Below are positions 24,821-34,154 of a stretch of DNA of 64,000 nucleotides, piece after piece. The notes under the pieces were generated by a model. The model was not told where the DNA came from. It made no database searches and saw nothing but the letters and a program-made list of their open reading frames with translations. Position 1 is the stretch's first letter, and each line of letters starts with the position of its first letter. The DNA comes from Actinomycetospora endophytica (GTDB taxonomy: Bacteria > Actinomycetota > Actinomycetes > Mycobacteriales > Pseudonocardiaceae), in assembly GCF_021026375.1 (NCBI RefSeq), contig NZ_JAJNDB010000001.1:2046001-2110000 (forward strand), given 5' to 3'. The position numbers and the translations under genes were made by a program.

Positions 24821-26232
24821 TGGCCCGGTCCTCGGCGAGCACCAACTCCGGCCCGAACCCGTTCCGGGGGGTCGGCAAGGTCCACATCCTGTTCCTCGCG
24901 CTGGTGGCCCTCCTCGGGGCCACCGCGATGACGACGGCGGTCACCGCGAAGCAGGGTGACGGCCAGACGGTCGTCGCCGACTTCGCGAACATCGGCGCGA
25001 TGACCAGCCAGGCGCAGGTCAAGATCGGCGGCGTCGTGGTCGGCACGACCGGCTCCCCGACGGTCGACCCGGACCGCAAGGTCGCGCTGGTGCCCATGAA
25101 CCTGGAGCAGAAGGCGCTGCCGCTGCACGTCGACGCCACGGCGACGATCCGCCAGCTCTCCCTCATCGGCGAGAAGTACGTCGACCTGAACCCCGGCACG
25201 CCGTCGGCCCCGATCCTGGAGCCCGGACAGGGGCTGTCGGTGAAGCAGACCAGCTTCGCCGAGGACTACCAGAACATCGTCCAGGCACTGAACGACCCGA
25301 CGGCGGCCGGCCTCTCCTCGATCCTGCGCACGCTCGGCGGCGGGATCGCGAACCGCGGCCAGAACGTCCAGGACATCATGCGCGAGCTGAAGCCCGCCTT
25401 CGGTGACACCTCGGCGCTCGCCGCCTCGCTGAGCCGGCAGAACCAGCTGCTCGGCCAGGTGATCGACCAGGTCCAGCCGGTGACGAACGGCCTGGCGGCC
25501 GACCAGGGCAAGACCCTGGACAACACCGTCGGCTCGGCCACCAACCTGCTCGGCACCACCGCGGCGAACGAGCAGCAGCTGCGGGACACGCTGGCCGAGC
25601 TCCCTTCGACCCTGTCCGCGGCGCAGAAGACCCTCGACGACCTCACCGGCACCGCCGGGGCGACCCAGAAGACCCTCGGTGCCCTGCGCCCGACCGCGGA
25701 CAACCTGGCCGCGATCTCCGGGGAGATCAACACGTTCACCGACTCGGCCCAGCCGGCGCTCGAGGCGGCGAACCCGCTCCTCGACAAGGCCAACACCCTG
25801 CTGGACGAGGCCCGGCCGCTGGCCGCGGAGGCGAAGACCACCGGCAAGCCGCTCTACGACACGGTGCACGGCGCCCGTCCGATCGTGGACTCGCTGACCA
25901 ACAACCTCGGCGGGCCGTACGGCTCCGGCAAGGACCAGATCTGCGGCGGCACGGACCCGAACGCGTGCAACAACGACCGCATCCAGGGCGTGCTCGGCTT
26001 CCTGCACAACTGGGCGCTCACGACCAACGGCGGTGACGCCCTGAGCCACTACTTCCGGGTCTTCTTCGTCGCCGACACCCAGAACCTGACCGGCGGCGCC
26101 GGCCTGCCCAACCTCATCCCCGGGGCGAACAACACCCTGCTCAAGGGCCAGCCCGCGCCGGACGGCAGCGCCACGGGCCTCACCCCCACGCAGGAGCAGA
26201 GCGCGCTGGGCACCCTCATGGGAGGACGCTGA
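24820..26232 (+). CDS. MCE/MlaD family protein (second of six)
   Basis: 470 residues, with an N-terminal anchor (VHILFLALVALLGATAMTTAV) and an MCE domain with IGAMTSQAQVKIGGVVVGT and LIGEKYVDLNPG. Long predicted helices follow to about residue 370. The tail has two cysteines (QICGGTDPNACNNDR) that may form a disulfide outside the membrane. It is joined to both neighbours by TGATG overlaps. It forms part of the hexameric lipid conduit by analogy with mycobacterial Mce. Confidence 0.9.
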   Translation: MARSSASTNSGPNPFRGVGKVHILFLALVALLGATAMTTAVTAKQGDGQTVVADFANIGAMTSQAQVKIGGVVVGTTGSPTVDPDRKVALVPMNLEQKALPLHVDATATIRQLSLIGEKYVDLNPGTPSAPILEPGQGLSVKQTSFAEDYQNIVQALNDPTAAGLSSILRTLGGGIANRGQNVQDIMRELKPAFGDTSALAASLSRQNQLLGQVIDQVQPVTNGLAADQGKTLDNTVGSATNLLGTTAANEQQLRDTLAELPSTLSAAQKTLDDLTGTAGATQKTLGALRPTADNLAAISGEINTFTDSAQPALEAANPLLDKANTLLDEARPLAAEAKTTGKPLYDTVHGARPIVDSLTNNLGGPYGSGKDQICGGTDPNACNNDRIQGVLGFLHNWALTTNGGDALSHYFRVFFVADTQNLTGGAGLPNLIPGANNTLLKGQPAPDGSATGLTPTQEQSALGTLMGGR

Positions 26233-27590
26233 TGGCCGGCAAGAAGAAGCGGTCGGCGCGCTTCGGTTCCGGCGTCATCGGCCTCGTGGTCGTCGTGGCG
26301 TCGGCGCTGATCGCCCTGTTCGCGCTCAACTCGGCGAAGGGCTTCCCGGGCGAGTCCCACACCTACGTCGAGGCACAGTTCACCAACACCGGTGACCTCC
26401 ACGTCGACGACGACGTCCGCGAGGCGGACGTCCGGGTCGGGCGCGTGGACCGCATCGACTACGAGGGCAACGGCGTCGGGACCGTGCGCCTGCAGTTCGA
26501 CGACGACAACCCGGTGTTCAAGAACGCCACCGCCCAGGTCGTCTCGCGGTCCGGTCTGGGCCAGAAGTACATCAACATCACCCGGGGCGACGCCGCGGCC
26601 GGTGCCCTGCCGACCGACGGCGTCATCCCCGCCGCCCAGACGCAGCCCGCGGTCGAGATCCTGGACCTGGCCGGCGTCTTCGACCCGAAGACGACGACCG
26701 CCGCGCAGAACGCGCTCGGGCAGCTGGGCGGCGGCCTCGAGGGCCACGCCAAGGACCTGTCCGACGCGGTCGACGCGGTCCCGAGCAACCTCCCGAAGCT
26801 GGGCACGGTCGCCCGGGCGCTGAACAACAACAACGGCGCGGACATCCAGACCGTCCTGACCTCGCTGCGCGACCTGAGCTCCTCGTTCCAGGGCAAGCAG
26901 CAGCAGATCACCGACCTCAACCGCCAGCTGGCGACCACCTTCGACGCGGTGAACGTCAACCAGGGGAGATCGCTGGCCGACCTGCTCAAGGTGGCGCCGG
27001 GCGCCTTCGCCGACGTGCGCAAGGCGCTGGTCGACCTCCAGCAGCCGCTGGAGACGACGACCCAGGCGGTCACCGCCATCCGGCCCGGGGTCGGCGCCCT
27101 CGCCGCGGCCACCCCGGACCTGCGGGGCGTCCTGCGGGAGTCGCCGCGTCCGCTCGACAAGGTCCCGGGCGTCTCCGACGTCGGGCAGCCCGCGTTCGAG
27201 GCCCTGACCCCGGCCCTGCACGACCTGCGGCCGCTGGTCACGGACATCCGCACCGGGGCCCAGAACGCCCGGCTACCGCTGGCCTGCCTCGCGCCCCTCG
27301 ACGTCGGCCACGTGTTCACCAACCTCGCGATCCTGGTCCGCCAGGGCGACGCCACCGGCAACGCGGCGAGGTTCGTGCTCGTCCCGCAGGGCGGGATCAT
27401 CGGCGGCGTCCCGACGAAGACCGAGCTCAGCCAGGTCAACAACACGCGCTGCCCGCAGCCGAACTTCGACGACGGCGACCACTGGGGCGACCACGGCAAC
27501 GGTTCCTGGGGCGACCAGCACGGCGGTGACCAGGGCAAGGACGACCCCGACAACCAGCCCGTCGTCGACCGGAGCGGAGGGAACCGATGA
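26232..27590 (+). CDS. MCE/MlaD family protein (third of six)
   Basis: 452 residues, with a basic leader (KKKRSARF), an anchor helix and an MCE domain with DDVREADVRVGRVDRIDY and SGLGQKYINITRG. A long helical tunnel region follows. The C-terminus is a His/Gly/Asp-rich disordered tail that could bind metal (GDHWGDHGNGSWGDQHGG). The tail is peculiar to this paralogue among the six. Overlaps on both sides are of 1-4 bases. Confidence 0.9.
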   Translation: MAGKKKRSARFGSGVIGLVVVVASALIALFALNSAKGFPGESHTYVEAQFTNTGDLHVDDDVREADVRVGRVDRIDYEGNGVGTVRLQFDDDNPVFKNATAQVVSRSGLGQKYINITRGDAAAGALPTDGVIPAAQTQPAVEILDLAGVFDPKTTTAAQNALGQLGGGLEGHAKDLSDAVDAVPSNLPKLGTVARALNNNNGADIQTVLTSLRDLSSSFQGKQQQITDLNRQLATTFDAVNVNQGRSLADLLKVAPGAFADVRKALVDLQQPLETTTQAVTAIRPGVGALAAATPDLRGVLRESPRPLDKVPGVSDVGQPAFEALTPALHDLRPLVTDIRTGAQNARLPLACLAPLDVGHVFTNLAILVRQGDATGNAARFVLVPQGGIIGGVPTKTELSQVNNTRCPQPNFDDGDHWGDHGNGSWGDQHGGDQGKDDPDNQPVVDRSGGNR

Positions 27591-29059
27591 AGCTCAGCTC
27601 CGCCCTGCCGGGCAAGGGAGACGGCGGTAACGGCAAGGACAGCGGGAACGGGGACGGCTCGACCAAGCGGCCGAACGTCCGCAAGGTCAACTACGCCCTC
27701 GTGGGCACGATCGTGGTGGCCGTGCTCACCCTCGGGCTGCTGGCCGGCATCACGAAGTCGGAGTGGCAGCAGTACCTGCAGTGGGGCTTCACGACCCGTG
27801 ACATCCACACCACCGGCGACTACTTCACGCTCGCGAACTCCAGCAAGGTGAAGGTCGGCGGGGTCGAGGTCGGGCGCATCGACTCGGTCGAGCGCGAGCC
27901 CGACGGGTCCGCGGTCATGCACCTGCGCATCGAGTCGGACGTGCCGGACAAGGTGGGGTCCGCGCCGTCGGCCAACGTCCGGCCGGTCAGCCTTCTGGGC
28001 GGTGTCATCTACGTCGACATCATCCCCGGCGGGGACCGGACGCAGCCCTGGACCGACGACATCCCGGTGCAGCGCACGCAACTGCCGACCGAGCTCAGCC
28101 AGGTCGTCCAGGGGATCCAGCCCGACGCGGTCAAGGGCATCCCGGCCTCGATCAACGGCCTCGACCGGGCGCTGAAGGCCGGGTCCGGCCAGGCGATCCA
28201 GGGCCTGGCCAAGGACGCCCCCGCGGCCCTCGGCCCGGGCGCCGGCGTGATCGACGCCCTGCAGGGCACCAACCCGGGCAACGACCTGCCCGCGGTGGTG
28301 GACGGCCTGCAGCGCACGACGGCGGTGCTGTCCCGCCAGGACGGGCAGATCGAGTCCGTTCTCACGAACCTGCACACCACAACCTCGGCGTTCCGGGACT
28401 CGAGCAAGAACACCGTGCAGGCGATCCACGACCTGCCCGACGCCCTCGACACCGCCCGGCCCGGCCTCGCCCGCCTCGGCGGATCGCTGGACAAGCTGCG
28501 GGACACCGCCGGGCCCGCCCGGCCCGTCGTGCAGCAGGCAGGCGTGCTCCTCGACCACCTCGACCCGGTGCTGGTGAAGGCCCGTCCGGTGGTGAGCGAC
28601 CTGCGGGCCGCTCTCGAGCAGACCCGCCCGGTCGTGCAGGGCCTGATCCCGGCGAGCAAGGACCTGACGACGGTCTTCAACGGGCTCAACACCCCGCTGG
28701 ACCGTGTGAACGGCCCGATCGTCGACACCCTCGAGTCCGGCTACAGCCCGAACCAGGGTGCTGACGCGGGTCGCCGGCACGCCGACGTGCCCGGCGAGCA
28801 CGCCGACAAGCTCCGCGAGGAGATCGGTCCGATGTTCCGCGGCCTCAACGGGGTCGCCGGCTACAACGACGCGAACGGCCACGGCATCGCGTTCAACGTC
28901 GGTGGCGGGACCGGGACGATCGCCGGGAACCCCGGCATCTCGCTGCCCACGCTGTACGCGCTGCTGAACCCGGCCGGCTCGGCGCTCCCCATGGCCTCCC
29001 AGGCCGCACTCCCCGCCCCCGTCGCCGGCCTGCTGCCCCAGACCGGAGGGAACCGATGA
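27587..29059 (+). CDS. MCE/MlaD family protein (fourth of six)
   Basis: 490 residues, the longest of the six. A Gly/Asp/Lys-rich cytoplasmic leader of about 40 residues precedes the anchor helix (YALVGTIVVAVLTLGLLAGI). The MCE domain follows (SSKVKVGGVEVGRIDSVE, SLLGGVIYVDIIPGG), then the helical region and a Pro/Ala tail. The start ATG overlaps the previous stop as ATGA. The stop overlaps the next start in the same way. Confidence 0.9.
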   Translation: MKLSSALPGKGDGGNGKDSGNGDGSTKRPNVRKVNYALVGTIVVAVLTLGLLAGITKSEWQQYLQWGFTTRDIHTTGDYFTLANSSKVKVGGVEVGRIDSVEREPDGSAVMHLRIESDVPDKVGSAPSANVRPVSLLGGVIYVDIIPGGDRTQPWTDDIPVQRTQLPTELSQVVQGIQPDAVKGIPASINGLDRALKAGSGQAIQGLAKDAPAALGPGAGVIDALQGTNPGNDLPAVVDGLQRTTAVLSRQDGQIESVLTNLHTTTSAFRDSSKNTVQAIHDLPDALDTARPGLARLGGSLDKLRDTAGPARPVVQQAGVLLDHLDPVLVKARPVVSDLRAALEQTRPVVQGLIPASKDLTTVFNGLNTPLDRVNGPIVDTLESGYSPNQGADAGRRHADVPGEHADKLREEIGPMFRGLNGVAGYNDANGHGIAFNVGGGTGTIAGNPGISLPTLYALLNPAGSALPMASQAALPAPVAGLLPQTGGNR

Positions 29060-30399
29060 GCGCGCAGAACCCCGGCCGGATCCGCCGGGCGGTGCACTTC
29101 GTCCGGACCGAGCCCGGCCTGCTGCGCAACGTCATCGCCATCGTGGTGGTGGTGGCCCTGGGTCTCGGGATCGGCGGCACGGTGCTGGCCAACCAGCGCT
29201 TCACCCCGCCGTGGCAGGGACGCACCGAGGTCTGGGCCACTTTCGCCGAGGCGGCCTCGGTGGCACCGGGTCTCGGTCAGAGCGTGCAGGTCAACGGGGT
29301 CGAGGTCGGGCAGATCGCCGACGCGAAGATCGACAACAAGGGCCACGCCCTCGTGCTCATGTCGATCAACCAGAGCAGCTACGACCGGCCGATCTACCAG
29401 AACGCCACGGTCGTGATGCGCCCGACGACGCCGCTGAACACGATGTACATCGAGCTGGACCCGGGCGGTCCGCCCGCCCAGGAGGTGCCGGACCAGGGCG
29501 TCCTCCCGCTGGGCAGCAGCCAGTCGCCGGTCGAGATCGACCAGCCGCTGAGCCACCTCGACGAGAACACCCGGGAGGCGACGCGGTCGCTGCTGAGCCA
29601 GGCCGACACGGCCCTCGCCCGGGCCGGCCAGGATCTGCCGGGTGGTGTCAACGCGGTCGACGACTTCACCAAGCAGGTGCAGCCGCTGGTCGACCAGCTC
29701 GACCAGCGCCGCGACAAGATCAGGCAACTGATCACCGCCGTCGGCCAGCTGTCGCAGGCCGTGGGCGGCAACGACGTGCGCCTGACCAACCTGGCGAACT
29801 CGCTGCAGACCACGCTCCAGGCGGTGTCCGACCGCAACGACCAGCTGCGGGACAGCTTCAACCAGCTGCCGGGCGTCACCGACAAGCTCAAGGCGAGCAC
29901 CGGTGCGGTCCAGGGACTGTCGGACCAGCTCGACCCGACCCTGAACGACGTCAAGCAGGCCAGCGACACGCTGCCCGACTCGCTGGGCAAGCTCAGCGAC
30001 ACGGTGGACACCGCGAGCAGCACGGTCGACAAGCTCGCCCCGGTGGCCCAGAAGCTGAAGCCCACGGCCGCCGACCTGCGGCCGTTCGTGAACGACGTGA
30101 ACCGGACGCTGCCCGACCTCAAGCCGATCGTGCGCGACCTCGACCCGATCACGGGGAACCTGCTCCCCTACCTGCCGGACCTCACGGCGTTCGTCTACCA
30201 GACCCGGTCGGTCACCGACCTCGGGGACAACAACGGCAGGAACAGCGCCCGCGCGCTGCTGCAGTTCGGCACGTGCTCGGTGCCGGTGCCGAACCCGCTC
30301 TGCGCCGAGACGCCCGTCCCGAAGTACCCGGGCAGCCCGAAGCCCACGTGGGGGCAGGACAAGACCAAGTCCATCTCCAAGCAGAACAACGGCGGATAG
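29056..30399 (+). CDS. MCE/MlaD family protein (fifth of six)
   Basis: 447 residues with anchor NVIAIVVVVALGLGIGGTVL and an MCE domain with VQVNGVEVGQIADAK and MYIELDPGG. A long Gln/Asp/Leu helical region with heptad-like spacing follows, then a short tail with two cysteines. In mycobacteria the fifth protein is usually a lipoprotein. No lipobox cysteine is present here, so the order-based equivalence does not hold for that feature. Confidence 0.9.
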   Translation: MSAQNPGRIRRAVHFVRTEPGLLRNVIAIVVVVALGLGIGGTVLANQRFTPPWQGRTEVWATFAEAASVAPGLGQSVQVNGVEVGQIADAKIDNKGHALVLMSINQSSYDRPIYQNATVVMRPTTPLNTMYIELDPGGPPAQEVPDQGVLPLGSSQSPVEIDQPLSHLDENTREATRSLLSQADTALARAGQDLPGGVNAVDDFTKQVQPLVDQLDQRRDKIRQLITAVGQLSQAVGGNDVRLTNLANSLQTTLQAVSDRNDQLRDSFNQLPGVTDKLKASTGAVQGLSDQLDPTLNDVKQASDTLPDSLGKLSDTVDTASSTVDKLAPVAQKLKPTAADLRPFVNDVNRTLPDLKPIVRDLDPITGNLLPYLPDLTAFVYQTRSVTDLGDNNGRNSARALLQFGTCSVPVPNPLCAETPVPKYPGSPKPTWGQDKTKSISKQNNGG

Positions 30400-30409
30400 G
30401 GGCTCCACG

Positions 30410-31714
30410 GTGAAGATTCCCCAGAAAGCGCTCCCGTGGATCCAGACCACGATCCTGCTGCTGTTCGTCGTGGTGAGCCTGGTCTTCTACGCGGTGTTCT
30501 TCGTGGGCGCCGGCGGGAAGCTCCCGCCGTTCACGTCCACGCCGTACTCGGTGGTCTTCCAGTCGCCGATCAACAAGAACCTGGTCAACCAGAGCCAGGT
30601 GACGTTGAACGGGGTGCCGGTCGGCCGCGTCCTCGACCTGTCGGTGGTCAACGGCGTGGCCCAGATCCGAGCCGGCCTCGGTGACCACCCGGAGTTCGCC
30701 CCGCTCCACCAGGGCGTCCACGCGGCGGTCAAGACGAAGACGCTCATCAACGAGACCTACGTCGACATCACCGACGGCAACGGCCCGCCGCTGCCCGACC
30801 AGGCGGTCATCCCGATGGGCAGCGTCAGCCCGCCGGTCGACACCGACGAGCTCGTCCGCGCCCTGCCGGAGTCCGACCGGAAGAACCTCGGCGGCACGCT
30901 GCAGTCGCTGGACAAGGTCACGCAGGGCAACCAGTCCGGCATCTCGCAGACGGTGGGCAGCCTCGGTGAGCCCACCCGCTACGTGCCGGCCGCCCTGACC
31001 GCGCTGAGCCGGCAGGAGATGGCGCTGCGCCAGCTCTCGACGAACACCGCGAAGGTCCTCGACGCGCTCGACACGCGACAGGGCCAGATCGCCCAGCTGG
31101 TCGGTGACGCGGACGACGTCACCAAGGTGACCGCCGGGAGCTCCGACGACCTGAAGGCGGTCATCTCGAAGCTGGCGCCGACCCTGTCGACGGCCCAGGA
31201 CGCCAGCGGCGACCTCTCGCGGCTCGGTGGGGCACTGCAGCCGGTGGCGCAGAACCTCAACGACGCGTCCGGCCCGCTCAACGACGCGCTCCGTCAGCTG
31301 CCGGGGGCGTCGAAGGACCTGCGCGGGCTGCTGCCCGCGCTGGACGAGACCCTGCAGAAGGCACCGGCCACGCTGCAGCGGGTGCCGGAGTTCGCCGGGG
31401 ACGTCCAGGACATGGTGCCCAACGGACGGCAGTTCTTCGGCGAGCTCAACCCGATCCTCGCCTACCTGAAGCCGTGCGGGCCGAACGTCGCGCCGTTCTT
31501 CACCAACTTCGCGGCCGGCATCGTCCGCTCGACGCAGGCTCCGAACGGCCCGGTCGGTGGTGTGGCGCCGCAGTTCGGCTACGACAGCCTCGCGCCGCCG
31601 GCGGCGCTCCCGCCGTTCCTTCCCCCGGTCGGCCCGTTCAAGTACGACGTGGGGAACCCGCCCGGAGGGACCAACGCGCGCTGCAACACCCCGCTGGTTC
31701 CTTACACCCGGTGA
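30410..31714 (+). CDS. MCE/MlaD family protein (sixth of six)
   Basis: 434 residues with anchor TTILLLFVVVSLVFYAVFFVG and an MCE domain with VTLNGVPVGRVLDLSV and ETYVDITDG. A helical region follows, then a Pro-rich end with two cysteines (LKPCGPNVAPFF and ARCNTP). The start is GTG 30410, with GGGGCTCCACG upstream. It is the last MCE gene; the MMPL transporter starts 19 bases later. Confidence 0.9.
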   Translation: MKIPQKALPWIQTTILLLFVVVSLVFYAVFFVGAGGKLPPFTSTPYSVVFQSPINKNLVNQSQVTLNGVPVGRVLDLSVVNGVAQIRAGLGDHPEFAPLHQGVHAAVKTKTLINETYVDITDGNGPPLPDQAVIPMGSVSPPVDTDELVRALPESDRKNLGGTLQSLDKVTQGNQSGISQTVGSLGEPTRYVPAALTALSRQEMALRQLSTNTAKVLDALDTRQGQIAQLVGDADDVTKVTAGSSDDLKAVISKLAPTLSTAQDASGDLSRLGGALQPVAQNLNDASGPLNDALRQLPGASKDLRGLLPALDETLQKAPATLQRVPEFAGDVQDMVPNGRQFFGELNPILAYLKPCGPNVAPFFTNFAAGIVRSTQAPNGPVGGVAPQFGYDSLAPPAALPPFLPPVGPFKYDVGNPPGGTNARCNTPLVPYTR

Positions 31715-31733
31715 CTGGACAGAATCGCTCCGT

Positions 31734-34154
31734 ATGAGGATGGCCTGGATCACACGGCGGGGAGCCCGCGGCGACGCGGGCGCCCCGCCGCGGGAATCCC
31801 TCCGTGAACGCTCGGCGCGGGCGCGGCGGCGGGTGCTCCACCCGAGCCGGCACGACCTCGTCGCCGTGATCGCGGGGCTGCTCGTGGCGGCGTTCCTCGG
31901 GGGCGGGCTGGCCCAGGTGAAGGTCGAGACCGGGGTGGACTCGTTCCTCCCGTCGAACGATCCGTCGCTGGCCCAGCTGAACGAGCTCGGGCGGTCGTTC
32001 GGCGGGGACCCGATCGTCGTCCTGCTCCAGAACCCGCAGCCGCGGGCGATGCTGCAGACGAACCAGCTCCCGGGGGTGCTCGACCTCGAGAAGCAGCTCG
32101 GGAACGAGCCCGACACCGCGGCGCTCTACGGGCCGGTCGGCACCCTGAACAACATCGCCGGCCAGGCCCAGCTCGTGGTCGCCGAGCTGCTCGGTCGCCG
32201 GGACGGGCTGGTGAACGCGGCGCGGCAGGACGCCCAGAAGCGCGGCGCCGCTCCGGCCGACGTCGACGCGGCGGGCGCCCGGGCCCAGGCGGAGTTCGAC
32301 AACCGGTACGCGCCGTCGATCATCCAGGCGCTGCCGACCGGGCTCCCCACGCTGAAGAACCCCCGGTTCGTCGAGAACGTGGTGTTCGACTCGACGGGCG
32401 AGGTCAAGGCCCGCTGGCACTACGTCATCCCGAACGCGAACTCGCTGGCGATCCTCGTCCGCCCGCGCGCCGGTCTCGACCAGGCCGGGACCCAGCGGTT
32501 GGTCGACAACGTCACGCAGGCCGCTCACAGCGCCGCGCTGCCACCGGGCACGACGGTGACCGTGTCCGGGGTGCCGACGATCGTCGCGGGCCTCGGTCAG
32601 TCGGTCGACACCCAGATCCCGATCATCGGCGTGATCGCCGTCGCGGCGATCGGGCTGGCCCTGTTCCTGGTCCCCTGGACCCGGCGACGACGTCGCCTCC
32701 TGCCGCTGGCGGTGACCCTCCTGGCCACCGGGATGACGGTGGCCGGGCTCGGGTGGATCGGCCACCCCCTCTCACTCGGCGTGCTCGCCTTCCTCCCGGT
32801 CCTGCTGGGGCTGGGCAGCTACTACCCGACCTATTTCGCGCAACGGGCACGCAGCCGGGTCGTGTTCGTGGTCGCGGCCGGGTCGGCGTGCAGCTTCGCG
32901 ACCCTGGCCCTCACGCCGCTCGCCTTCGTGCGCGACCTGGGCATCACCCTCGCCGTCGGGATCGCCTTCGCCGTCGGCCTCGGTGCGCTGCTGGTGCGCC
33001 GCGGCGCGGACGCCCCGACGGTGCCGGAGCCCCGGCCCGCCGAGCGCCCTCAGCGCACGCTGTTCCCCGCCGCGACCCGGCGGGTCCGGCTCGGCGTCGG
33101 TGCGGGCGTGCTGGCCCTGGCCCTGGCCGGATGGGCACTGCTGGCGACCATGCCGCTGCAGACCAACATCCAGGACCTCGCCCGGGGCCTGCCGGCGATG
33201 GCCGACGCCGACCACGTCCAGGACGTCATCGGCACCAACGGCGAGCTCAACGTCGTGCTGCGCGCGAACGCCCCCGCGCCGGGGGCGCCGCCGGCCGACG
33301 TCCGCAGCCCACAGGCGTGGCAGTGGATGCAGAACGCCAACCAGCGGATCGTCGTCAACCACGGTGACGCGATGAACCCGGTGCTCTCGCTGCCCGGCCT
33401 GCTGGACTTCCTCGGCAACAACCCCACGGCCGACCAGATCCAGGCCGGCATGCGGCTGATGCCCGAGTCGCTGACCAGCTCGGTGGTGCGCGGTGACGGC
33501 CAGGTGGCGAACATGTCGTACGGCGTCTCGCTGAACGACCTCGGTGAGCTCGCCGCGGTGACCGGGCAGGTGCAGGCGGAGCTCCCGCCGCCCCCGCCGG
33601 GCATGACGGCCGAGCTCACGGGCCTGCCCATGGTCGCCGTGCGCGGCTACCAGGTCGTGTCGTCCGACCGCTACCTGGCGAGCGTCGCCGGCGTCGTGGC
33701 CGCCGGGCTGGTCCTGGCGCTCGGCCTGCGACGGCGGGTGGACGCGCTCCGCGCCGTCGTCGCCGCGGTGATCGCGACCGGCGGCTCGCTGGTGCTGCTC
33801 TGGGCGACCGGGACCGCGCTCAGTCCGCTGACGGTGGCCCTCGGCTCGCTGACCGCGGCGGTCGGCTGCGAGTTCACGGTCATGGTGTCCCAGTCCGTCC
33901 GGCAGGCCGACCGCAGCCTGCGCCGCGCGGTGGCGCTCGCCGCGGGCACCTCCGCCATCGGCTACGCGGTCCTGGCCGTCTCCCCGCTCGCGCTGATGCG
34001 GGAGTTCGGCCTGCTCCTCGCGGCGTCGGTGGGTCTCTCCTACGTCGCCGCGCTCTTCGTCGTGTGGGTGTGGCCCCCGGCCACGCCCGCCCCCGCCGTC
34101 CCCGAGGCGCCCGAGCCTGCCCCCCGAGCTCCAGTGACCATGGGAGTGTCCTAG
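31734..34154 (+). CDS. MMPL/RND-type membrane transporter
   Basis: 806 residues. An N-terminal helix (LVAVIAGLLVAAFLGGGL) and a large extracytoplasmic loop containing VDSFLPSNDPSLAQL are followed by a bundle of five or six helices. A second single helix and loop lead to a final bundle (residues 640-790). This is the two-fold repeat of RND exporters of the MMPL group, which move lipids using the proton gradient. Being inside an mce operon, it may supply or remove the lipid handled by the MCE conduit. ATG 31734 and ATG 31740 are both possible starts. The prolyl isomerase gene begins at the next base after the stop. Confidence 0.85.
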   Translation: MRMAWITRRGARGDAGAPPRESLRERSARARRRVLHPSRHDLVAVIAGLLVAAFLGGGLAQVKVETGVDSFLPSNDPSLAQLNELGRSFGGDPIVVLLQNPQPRAMLQTNQLPGVLDLEKQLGNEPDTAALYGPVGTLNNIAGQAQLVVAELLGRRDGLVNAARQDAQKRGAAPADVDAAGARAQAEFDNRYAPSIIQALPTGLPTLKNPRFVENVVFDSTGEVKARWHYVIPNANSLAILVRPRAGLDQAGTQRLVDNVTQAAHSAALPPGTTVTVSGVPTIVAGLGQSVDTQIPIIGVIAVAAIGLALFLVPWTRRRRRLLPLAVTLLATGMTVAGLGWIGHPLSLGVLAFLPVLLGLGSYYPTYFAQRARSRVVFVVAAGSACSFATLALTPLAFVRDLGITLAVGIAFAVGLGALLVRRGADAPTVPEPRPAERPQRTLFPAATRRVRLGVGAGVLALALAGWALLATMPLQTNIQDLARGLPAMADADHVQDVIGTNGELNVVLRANAPAPGAPPADVRSPQAWQWMQNANQRIVVNHGDAMNPVLSLPGLLDFLGNNPTADQIQAGMRLMPESLTSSVVRGDGQVANMSYGVSLNDLGELAAVTGQVQAELPPPPPGMTAELTGLPMVAVRGYQVVSSDRYLASVAGVVAAGLVLALGLRRRVDALRAVVAAVIATGGSLVLLWATGTALSPLTVALGSLTAAVGCEFTVMVSQSVRQADRSLRRAVALAAGTSAIGYAVLAVSPLALMREFGLLLAASVGLSYVAALFVVWVWPPATPAPAVPEAPEPAPRAPVTMGVS

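Noticed and set aside
26459-28882. Very long open frames on the minus strand across the MCE genes
   Set aside because: These arise from the high GC content opposite real genes. They have Arg/Gly/Pro-biased composition, no domain, and conflict with the MCE reading frames.
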